NCBI GenBank assembly: GCA_905221605.1
Contig: CAJNDS010000200.1
Coordinates: forward strand, 124,001-188,000
DNA: 64,000 nt
Source of the DNA: Symbiodinium natans
Taxonomy: Eukaryota > Sar > Dinophyceae > Suessiales > Symbiodiniaceae
Reading direction: 5' to 3'
Below the pieces are notes generated by a model. That model was not told where the DNA came from. It saw only the letters and a list, made by a program, of their open reading frames with translations, and did no database searches. How positions within the stretch are numbered: position 1 is the stretch's first letter; each line of letters begins with the position of its first letter. Below are positions 11,412-20,010 of this stretch, piece by piece. The position numbers and the translations under genes are program-made.

Positions 11412-13890
11412 TCATAGCGACTTGCGCAGTGCGATGACAGCACTAGTCATGGCGACCAGGGCAGAGGCAGCCACGGCCGGTTGCTCTTCAATCCAGCCGA
11501 ACATCTTGTGGCTGGGGGTCTTTTGGATCTTGCCCTGGCTCAGCTGAGTGAGGTCCTCCTTCAGGCGCGTGGTGCGCATGGAGACCTGCGACCTCGTCTC
11601 TTCAGTGGAGAAGCGACTGAACTCCGGGTCAGGCTCCACATCGGTTGCAAGGGAACGCTGGCGCTCCATTGGCGGTTGCTCCATGTGCTTCTGCACGCCC
11701 TCCATGATGCAGAGGCCGGGGCCATCGAAGCTCTGCGGGCGCCTCAAGCTCGAGGTACCCGGCCCACAGAGATGCAAACAGCCGTCTTCGAACTTGAAGA
11801 TGTAGGGGATGGCGGGTGGTGGGCAGCTGCTCCCACTAGGAATCACCTGGATGTCCAGGTGGCCTTTGGATGCGTCCATGCGGAAGGTGGCCGACAGCGT
11901 CTGCCCCATGACGGTGATGTTGGCGTGCAAGCAGTCGTTCAGGAACTCGATACGCTGGCGGTAGCCGCCCAAGGCCTTGGCCACGTTGCCTTCCCAAACG
12001 CCCACGATGCGCGCGTCGAAGGCCACAGCACCCACGGCTGCCTGCGCAAAGGCGCCCAAGTGCGACATCGTTTCCTGGGCTGGAGAGCCGTAGTGACAAA
12101 CATTAGGGAAGATTGATGTCTTTTGGCCGCACGTGCTGCCTACTTATGATACTTGTACCTGTCACATCCTTTCCCCTGGGAAGTCTTTCTGGGCAGGACT
12201 CGTCAGAAGCGGTGTGGCCCCAGTACTCACTGGCCTCGTCAGTGAACTCTGGGGTGCCAAGTACGCCCGATGCTCCAAGCTTGTTGAGATCGGAGAGGTT
12301 GGCGACGATGCCATGCAAGGATCCCTCGTCACTTGTGGGATTGGCAGTGGATCCGCCCATGGAGCTTTGGCCTGCCTTGAACGTCTCGAAGTTTGTCACT
12401 GCTGCAGCCGTGGGCTCGTCCTGGTCGTTCGGGCCTTCCGTGGAGATCTGGAAGGCAGCGACCAGCTGACGCTCCTTGCCCAAGCTGAGCGCGGAGCGAG
12501 GCACGACGGACAGGTGTAGCGTGGTGTTCAGCTTCTGCTGTGATTTCTGCTGGATCTTGCTGTGCAGCACTTGGGCGATGGGAGGCATCGCTCCAGCGTC
12601 ACAGCTCCAGGCACCCTGGGTCGAGAGGGTCGCCGAGTTGAAAGCCTGCGGGCAGTCAGCTTGGCGCACCACATTCCGCACGTAGGCTGAGAAGTCGTTC
12701 TTCTGCTCTTCGCCTGCAAGCAGATCCTTCAGGTTTGCACCAGAGACGGCATAGCCCAGGATCTTCTCCAACTTCGCCATGTCGCCCGAATAAGTCCCGG
12801 GGAGCTTGCAGCGGCCGGCGGCATCTAGCACGCACGGGAGAATTATATCAAAGCTGCCCCTCAAGATAGAGATCATGCCTGACCATGGCAATGATGGGAT
12901 TTCCAAAGTATCGAAGTTCGCGTTTGCTCTCTTGCTTGCAGTTGTCTTTCGTTGGAGTTTGGTACAGACTTAGTACGGACTTAGTGGCTTAGTGGTGCCA
13001 AAAGATGCCTAGGGGCCAACATTGGAGACACTCACCTTGCGCAGCACGTCGGTCAGGGTCTTGTGGTACTCATCAGCTCGGATGAACACGAAGGCCGCGC
13101 TGTAGGCGAGCTTGGCTCCGAAGGTTAAGGCAAAGAAAGACTTGCGCTCCGTGTGTGCATCCATGATGCCCACCACAGATGCCATGTACACCACGCCGTA
13201 GAGGAGCAAGTGCGCCACCAGGCCAGAAGAAAGGAAGGGCCGAAGGCTGCGGCTAGGAAGATCCATTGGCGCAGTTCTCTCGTAGGCCGAGCACCAGTTC
13301 AGCATGTCGTAAGAGGCCCAGGCGTACATGGCAAAGGACACTCCGATCAGAAACCACTTCAGGAAGGCACTCTCAGTTGCCGTGGCTACCCAACACAAGA
13401 TCACGTACACATTGGTGACGATCAGCGGCCGCGACACCTCGCGCAGGGGGCGCCCGAGCGTGCAGTATCCTGACAGGATCAGCATGATCGGGACGTTGAT
13501 CCCCCACTCCATGTACTGCATCGTGTACACCGGGCGGCCAGGAGCAGTGAGGCCGTCGGCGCTGGGCATGACGTGTGCAATGGTCCACTCCGCACGCGAG
13601 AAGAGGCGCTCGGCGGTCGCAAGCACGCCGAACATCACAGCAAGCAGGAGGGTGGGCAAGAAGCGGCTCTGCAGGTGGGGCACCAGGGCTTGCGTCTCCT
13701 GAGCTCCCATGTAAGTCGCGATGAGGCTCAGCACCTCATGACCCAGCATAGCCACCAACGCTGCAGCCGAGATCACGTGGTAGTAGCCGGGGTAAGTCTG
13801 CAGGTGCTTGGCGCATGTAGGAACTTCGTGGCAGCTGACTGGTGCGGCAACTATCCATGAGATCCCCCAAGTGGCCAAGGTGACAGCCAC
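11412..13890 (-). CDS. Microbial-rhodopsin-like 7TM protein with PAS-like and lipocalin-like domains
   Basis: Three exons join in phase: rhodopsin exon 13890?-13036, PAS-like exon 12930-12159, C-terminal exon 12079-11412. The first intron is 105 bp (AAG|GTGAGT to CAAG), the second 79 bp (ACAG|GTACAA to CCAG). Exon 1 (numbered from 13890) has helix C MQYMEWGINVPIML (Glu128 at the counter-ion place, Gln125 where Arg is usual), helix F LLLYGVVYM, and helix G LTFGAKLAYSAAF with Lys260 at the retinal Schiff-base place but Thr where Asp is usual. Exon 2 resembles a PAS domain: SFDIILPCVLDAAGRC, then LEKILGYAVSGANLKDLL, ending LHLSVVPRS and QLVAAFQIS. Exon 3 has IVGVWEGN and PYIFKFEDGCLHLCGP, like the small beta-barrel family TIGR03067, then a hydrophobic C-terminal anchor ending ALRKSL. 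The 5' end is uncertain: an in-frame TAA lies just upstream of 13890, so an upstream intron is likely. The role is inferred to be photosensory. Confidence 0.8.
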
Positions 13891-14362
13891 CTGCCGAGAT
13901 CTTTACTTCAGCACTGAACTTCCGTGGTCCCATACTACGCACATAAACAAAAAAGTACTTCCAGCAAAAAATCCAACACTGGGCCGAGCCACCCAGACGC
14001 AAATGTTCGAGAGGAATCCCTTGCTGGCCATGGCGCGCCCCACTTTGAAGAGGGTGGCGGGGAGTGTCACAGGAAAAGCTTTGGCCCAAATGCCTGATGC
14101 TCACCCCAGGTCCCCGCAGACAACAAGCAACAAGCACCTGGCAGATATTGCGGTTGATCAAAACTGTTTCGTCCCGGAATTGTCTACGGATGTGAGTACA
14201 TTGAGTACTCAGTTTAGGGTTGAGCGCTGAAAGTTGAGGATAAGATTCAGTCAACAAGTACGGCCGTGGCTTGAGGGAGGTGAGGTTAGAATTGAGTTCA
14301 GGATTCCAAGGGTCCAGGGGAAGGCCTTCCCGGAGCTTTCGCCAGTTTTTCGCGTCAGGCCG
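13891..14362 (-). other. Probable 5' exons/UTR of the rhodopsin-like gene
   Basis: Minus-strand frame from ATG at about 14031 reads MASKGFLSN, then GFFAGSTFLFMCVVWDH, and meets a TAA in the same frame as the rhodopsin exon just before it. A GTGCGT donor and a CTCGGCAG acceptor flank this stop, but the implied intron (about 50 bp) does not restore the frame. A GGTGAGC donor lies near 14097. I cannot settle the first exon. Confidence 0.35.
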
Positions 14363-15130
14363 TTACTGAAAGTCGTCTTCCGAGTCAGAGGTGGTCTCAC
14401 TCTCACTCTCCGTGTCAGAATCGCTAATCGTCAGCTGCTCTTCATCGAAATCATGAAAGCGGACGGACGGGGATGACTCGGACGTTGTGCTGCAGGAGTC
14501 CCCTGCATTCCGAGGAGCCCTTGGCACGACAAAGAGCGCTTCTATCTGCTCCTTCGAAATCTTCCCCGGATGTTCGACCCCATCTCTGCAACCCCGGCTT
14601 GGATCCGGCCGAGACTCTTGCCGCATCGAAGGAAGTCTTTCGTGTCTTTCGTGATCCACTTTTGAGGGGCTCCGAGTCCGACTTCGACTTCGTAGGCACA
14701 CATGTGCGGCTGGCGCCGCTGGCGCCGCTGGCGCCGCTGGCGCCGCTGGCGACGTTTGCCCTGGGAACGAAACTGACACAGCCTCCGCCCAGATGCCATT
14801 CCGCTTCATTTCCACTGAAGGTAAGGAAGGCTCCTCAAACTTCGCGGACTTGTCAGACTTGGCCCACTTCTTCTTGTTCTGTTTTGCTTTGCCACGGCTA
14901 TAAATCTCTGTTAACGGTGCCTGTGGAGCTAGCATGTCTGCCCTTTCTGCATCTCCAGCCGGTTTTCTTTCGCATAGGTCGCCATGTGTGAGGCTTTTGC
15001 CCGCTTTGGACCCAACATCGAAGTGGTGGTGGCACTTCTTACAGCAGAAGCTTCCCATCTTCGACACATCGGCGTGGGTCAAGTACTCGCACGCAGGATT
15101 ATGGCAACGCTTCCGAGGAGGACCGGGCAT
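14363..15130 (-). CDS. Hypothetical Cys/His-rich protein with acidic tail
   Basis: A 255-residue uninterrupted frame starting at ATG 15130 (MPGPPRKRCHNPACEY) and ending in TAA at 14363. Residues about 8-55 hold a Cys/His cluster (CHNPACEY, then SFCCKKCHHHFD, then HGDLCER) that could bind zinc. The middle is basic and low-complexity: KQNKKKWAKSDKS, a run of Pro-Ala-Ala units encoded by a 9-bp DNA repeat, and RSRSRTRSPSK. The C-terminus is Ser/Asp/Glu-rich (SDSDTESESE), typical of a phosphorylated disordered tail. The first frame Met lies 16 codons further up but is less likely. Unlike its neighbours it needs no introns, which raises the possibility of a retro-copied gene. I do not recognise the family. 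Confidence 0.65.
   Translation of the reverse strand: MPGPPRKRCHNPACEYLTHADVSKMGSFCCKKCHHHFDVGSKAGKSLTHGDLCERKPAGDAERADMLAPQAPLTEIYSRGKAKQNKKKWAKSDKSAKFEEPSLPSVEMKRNGIWAEAVSVSFPGQTSPAAPAAPAAPAAPAAHVCLRSRSRTRSPSKVDHERHERLPSMRQESRPDPSRGCRDGVEHPGKISKEQIEALFVVPRAPRNAGDSCSTTSESSPSVRFHDFDEEQLTISDSDTESESETTSDSEDDFQ
14708..14752 (+). repeat. 9-bp tandem repeat (ctggcgccg)n
   Basis: Four to five copies within the Cys/His-rich protein gene. On the minus strand they encode Ala-Pro-Ala units. Confidence 0.95.
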
Positions 15131-15215
15131 GGCGACAGGTGACCAACACTGTTGGAGAAGGTTCAATTGACTAATCATCTAACCGAATCTATCCTGCGCA
15201 CTGCGACGCTTCGCG

Positions 15216-15288
15216 ACGCAATGTACATTAGGTACGCTGCAACTGAAGGCTTCGCACGCAATGTACATTAGGTACGCTGCAACTGAAG
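15216..15288. repeat. 40-bp direct duplication
   Basis: The 33-bp sequence beginning acgcaatgtacattaggtac occurs at 15216-15248 and again at 15256-15288. It sits just upstream of the Cys/His-rich protein start. Function unknown. Confidence 0.9.
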
Positions 15289-15299
15289 CTGCAAGCCCA

Positions 15300-16520
15300 A
15301 GAGACGTTATCCCCGATATAGGAAGGGTAGGGTTGTGTCTGAGAGACTCCACTTCGATTCGATTGAAGCTTCGAGAGCACAAGTGATATCAAGTCATCAC
15401 TGCCGTGCCCCCACCAAGTTGTCGTTCAGTGCTTTCTTTGAGGTGCCTCTACCTGTCTCGTTCTGTTATACAAAGCGTCCAAGGAGCCACAACTGGGGAG
15501 TTGTCCTCAACACTTTGAAGCCCTCCAGCAACAAGTGGGGTGGGGGGGGAGCACCTGCCAGCTCCACCCAGCTCCAAGCCCGCGAAGAGCAGCTGGGACT
15601 GCAAGCGGTTTAGGGTTTCACATGGTTTCACGGGCTTTGGGACTTGTGGGGTTTTTGGGGGCTCGGGTTTGTGGTTGCAAGCGATTTGGCTCATCTGCTG
15701 AGTCTCACCATTTCATTACGATGCCACGATGGCATCGATGATGAAGTTTTGACACTCTCTCAACCAGGCCTACTTTCGAGAGCGGTGCGGAGAACCGACT
15801 GCTTGCGAGCATGAATGGAGATGACAGAGTTGCTCAGCTACACTCACTAATGGGCCTGCAAGGGTCCGAAGCCACGCTGCAGGTCCTGCGAAACATCGGA
15901 AGCTTTCGACAAGCCTGTTGCCTGATAATCTTGTGTGTCCTATTTTGACAATCTGCATCTTCACGTTTGAGCGCCTTTTGGGGGGGTGTAAGGTTTTACT
16001 GAAGCCTGGAAGCATGCCCACCATGCTGCAAGTCGTCCTTGGGCATCAGCGACAGCGAGATGGAGTTGGCATGGACAGACCTTGGCCAAACGTCCAAGCT
16101 GCCGCGCCTCTTGCATGCTTATGCACTTCCTATCACTTTGTCACTTAGTATCACGTCGCACCACTAAGTATCACTTGCTGGCCCGGTTCTACGTGGCTGC
16201 AACTCTGAGTCCAGGGGCATCAGGGGTGATGGTTGGGAGCCGAAGCCCATGCGCACGGTCCCTTCCTGGAGGAGGTCTGGGAGGACACGGAGCATCACAG
16301 AACACCCACGGCAAGTGACAAAGTCCAAAACAGACTTTCCCCACATCTCCCACCCTGAGCTGTACTGAATTGAAGCGCCTCCAGTAGGGAGCCGTTGGAC
16401 CTCGGCCCACGGCTGTGTGGTGTTGAACGCCATCTTCCACTAGCTGCTCTCACATCTGATACTTGTGTGACTTCGAAAACTTGTGAGGTTCGATTCGACG
16501 GCTTGCCTTTTTTGTTCCTT
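15300..16520. other. Intergenic between the Cys/His-rich gene and the TauD gene
   Basis: No recognised gene. The minus-strand frame at 16164-16433 (QPWAEVQRLPTGGASIQYSS) is faintly protein-like but has no family match I can name. It could be a 3' exon or UTR of the neighbouring genes. Confidence 0.4.
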
Positions 16521-19500
16521 TCAGCTCGCGCTCTCTCGAGCAAGCCGCCTCACTGGCGGATCCCATGACATATCGTGAAAGGTCGTGCGCCACAGCTGGC
16601 GAGTATAGCGATCGTGGTCAAAGCCTGGTGCATGCGAGAACAGGTGCAGTGAGAAAAAATATCCAACTTACAGAACATTGCAGAGTCATATGCAGGACTA
16701 CCATCACGTTCTGATCGTTCTGTGATTTCACGCTCATCACCTGCGATTTCTGCCCACCTGTGGCGCAGTGCATCGTGCTGCGGTTGTCCCATATCACCAG
16801 ATCTCCAGGTTGCCATTGCCATCTCACCACAAACTCCGGCCCTCCAAGACAACAAAAACAACAAAAGCGTCAACTCATTTCCCGCTGCAGAGGCTGTATC
16901 CTAAGCACTTTTGTCCCCCCACCAATCTCCCAACGTCCTGTTGCATGGGGCAGCCACTTCCTCAGCTCGTCGACAGAGGGATCCTCGTACGCCTGGCATC
17001 ACTGGAACACGGCGGAAAGCGATTGCCTGGACAACTCGATCTTCTCCTGGCCTCTGCACCCTCGGCTCTCTCCAGCAGAGATGCCGGGGGCCCAGCGCCC
17101 CCCACTTCCTGCACATAGAAGACGCTGCTGTTGGCTCCTTCTGTCACATTCCGGCCACGTGCACTGCACATACATCTTTCTGCTGCAGGTGGGACAGCTA
17201 GGGTAGCTGGGAAGGAGGGTCAAGCGCTCCGTACAGTGACTTCCGCCCCGTTGACGGGTGCGTCATCACCAGTGGCACGGCCATCAGTGGAGTTTGCTGC
17301 ATCTGCTCCTCACAATTTCAACCCATGAAGCCACACCCACACACACAAACACCAATGCCAACACACAGAAATATACAGACAAAAACGGCATATGAATATG
17401 TGTATACATGTGCAGGTGTATATACGTATGTATGTATATGTGCGTGTATACATATGTATGTAGCTACATACGTGTCTACGTATCTATGCCCATACGTGCA
17501 TACGTGTATATAGGCATGTCTGTGTATATGTGTATATGTTTGTATGTATGTATGCACGTATGTACGTAAAAGCGTGTACATGTAACGTATGTATGTATAT
17601 ACGCTTTCATGTATGTAATCGTGTCTTGTACAGATGTACATATGTGCTTATGTACCGTCTTACTTATGTGCATATCTATTATGCCTAGATGCACATATGT
17701 GTTTTTTGTGTGCATATATATATATGTATATATGCATGTACACATGAGCAAATAGAGGATTCAATGCATACGTGCATTTTTGTTTGCAGTCTCGAAGAGG
17801 ATATGTATGCCTGTGTGTTCTTATGTATGTGCGTACATATGCACACACATATACATGTATTTATATATGTATATATATATACACATTATGATTATTCATT
17901 TTTATTTATATTCATATTCAGATTTATATTTATTTTTATATGCATATTCATATTTATGTATACACATATATATATATATCATATATGTACGTGTGATGCA
18001 CGCGCAAGGGTTGCAGCACTGGACATTCCCGGTCTCTCTTGGCCCGAACCCCTTGCCTGCGTCATGGGCACATATGTGCCCGGCTTCCTCGCATTGTGCA
18101 AGGCGTCGTGGTGCGCCTCCAGGGTTTCGGAGAAGTGCATGGGGTAAAGGCAAACTGCTTGTTCCACCTGGCCTGGCTGCAAACGGCTTCCAGGCCTTCC
18201 AACCTTGCAGAGATTTCCAAAATGAACCCAAAACATCCTAACGCCCTTCGAACAACTTTTGGCATGGAGCCCGTCTTCTCGGCCTGCTTCTGGCTTCCAG
18301 GGGCAGCCTCTCGAAGGCTGCCGAAGCATCTGCGAAGCAGGTGTCACCGCCAACAGGAGGCACTTCAATGCTGTACCTGAGAAGCATCGGAAAGAAGCAG
18401 TTTTGCAAATTTCACTCAAAAGGCCCGTATTTGACAAACCTGCTCCCTCCAAAGACTCCAAAGTACAAAAGGGATCCTGTTGGAGGACGACATCGGAATG
18501 TGGCATCGGTATGCCAACGGGGCTGCTGTGATGCCGGGCTGTACTGACACACCTGCAGGCGCAGGGTGCGCTGCGATCCTTCGATCCTTGCTGCATGGCA
18601 CTGCATATGGTGGGTGCCATAAACTGCTGCGTGGGAAGCCCTGAAGCAGGAGTCTTGCTCTACCTACGGCAGCGGGGGGTCCCACGTCTGTGTCCCCTAA
18701 ACTTGTTTCGCCGCAGTACAAAATGGATCCGGTGGGCGGCCGCGGCCGGTATGTGCCATCTGTGTGCCAGATTGGCTTCTGCGTGCTGGAGTCAAATTGG
18801 CAGGCCTGCAAGCGGTTTCCACTCTCGCTCCTGCAGGTCGGAAAAGGAAGAAACACGAACAGGAACGGCTCGGAAAGCATCTTAGCATATCTTAGCCTAA
18901 GCTATGGATTAAGATGCTTCTCCAGCTACAAGCTGCCTGTCCTGTCCAGTCAGTGGCCCAAAAGCTAATTCTTTTTACACTCTTGTCGTCCTTGCAGGAA
19001 GCTGCGCGCTGACTGTGAACGAAGCGTTCAACTCGCCCGTGTCGGGGTCACGGCTATTGCCAATCCTATGTTGCGAAGCTTTCGGTGCAAGGATTGCGGG
19101 AGTTCTGTCGACGTTCCCCTCAGGACTCTCCTCAGCTGCTGCTAAACTGTTTTGGTCGGTGAAAGTTGGCCCTTCAACTTTGGATCCTAAAACCCCCCGT
19201 CCTCATCACGGCACCTCCACTGGTGCCAGGCACCTGGGCGCGGCCCCGCTGGGCCGCAAGCTGCATCTCACAGGTTCCAAAGGCGCCTGTGAGCTCCACC
19301 AGCCTGCTTAGGCTTTGGGGTGCACAGTCGTTCTTTGGGCCGCAACATCTACGAGGCTGACAAGGGTGTCTAGGCTTCCCACTTACTCCTGCCATGTGCA
19401 TGTCACGGGGTTTGTTGTGCAGAGGGAGTCGGCACAATGCATGTGCGGATACTTCAAGAATAGTCCTTTGTGGGGTAAAGTGAGCACACCCTGAACTAGG

Positions 19501-20010
19501 CCCTGAACCATACAAGTCCGAGCGGCTCCTGTGCCTGGAGCCGTGGAAGACCCCGCACCGCCAAAAAGCCGCCACGTGCCACTAGGAGCCGCGCCAGGGC
19601 GCGGCGCCGTGCCGGGAGCCGCAGCTCCTCCAAGGAAGAGAGGGCTACGGAGGGTTGAGGCTTTATGGGTCTCGGGTATAGGGGGTGCTTTTGGGCCTTT
19701 TTGGGTTGCTTAGGTCGGAGGTTCGGGGATGTGGAGGTTTGGGGGCTTAGGGTTTGGCGGCGTACGCAAGGTTTAAGGGCTTCACCGAAACTCCCAATTA
19801 CCTACGATTTATGACGGATGAAGCCTGCTTGCAGGGTTTGGGGAAAGCCTGATGCCCAATACCTTGTCGGAAAAAGTTTGGGGTTTCGTCCTCTGCCGTG
19901 AGGTTGTGCACGACGGCCCCAAAGTCTTTCTTGACGGGGGCCCACTGCAGTAAGGGCCCGCATGGTGCCGGAGACTTGCGGCGCAATCGAAAACGCTTCG
20001 AAGCAGGCAT
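16521..20010 (-). CDS. TauD/TfdA-family Fe(II)/2-oxoglutarate dioxygenase, about 13 exons
   Basis: Family reaction: O2- and 2-oxoglutarate-dependent hydroxylation of a small substrate; substrate unknown. Exons by phase: 1, 20010-19863 ([15 protein letters not shown]); 2, about 19630-19515 ([14 protein letters not shown]); 3, about 19304-19240 ([10 protein letters not shown]); 4, 19065-18996 ([12 protein letters not shown]); 5a 18805-18720 or 5b 18552-18467 (WHTD); 6, 18376-18284 ([17 protein letters not shown]); 7, 18203-18173; 8, 18116-18057 ([13 protein letters not shown]); 9, 17296-17230 ([16 protein letters not shown]); 10, 17137-17052 ([12 protein letters not shown]); 11, 16992-16938 ([15 protein letters not shown]); 12, 16841-16758 ([16 protein letters not shown]); 13, 16624-16521 (LWRTTF, stop TGA). 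The iron ligands (HxD in exon 5, His in TMHCAT) and the 2-oxoglutarate Arg (LWRTT) are present. Donors are GC after exons 6, 7, 8 and 10, GA after 9 (and probably 11), and GT after 5 and 12. Exon 2-3 edges are approximate. Confidence 0.9.
17325..17990. repeat. CA/TATG/AT microsatellite block in a TauD intron
   Basis: Dominated by cacacacaaac, (tatg)n, (catg) and (at)n runs. It fills most of the roughly 760-bp intron between TauD exons 8 and 9, the longest intron of that gene. Open frames here are Tyr/His/Ile-rich artefacts of the repeat. Confidence 0.9.
18467..18552 (-). other. Alternative HxD exon 5b of the TauD gene
   Basis: 86 nt, acceptor CCTGCAG|GTG and donor TTTT|GTACTT. It encodes [19 protein letters not shown] and PPTGSL. 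It begins in phase 0 and ends in phase 2, exactly like exon 5a. Either one joins correctly to exon 6. Confidence 0.85.
18720..18805 (-). other. Alternative HxD exon 5a of the TauD gene
   Basis: 86 nt, acceptor CTTGCAG|GCC and donor TTTT|GTACTG. It encodes [19 protein letters not shown] and PPTGSI, in phase 0 to phase 2. Including both 5a and 5b would shift the frame, because 86 is not a multiple of three. Confidence 0.85.

Noticed and set aside
17318-17990. Several open frames rich in Tyr, His and Ile on both strands
   Set aside because: Products of the TATG/CA/AT microsatellite inside a TauD intron.
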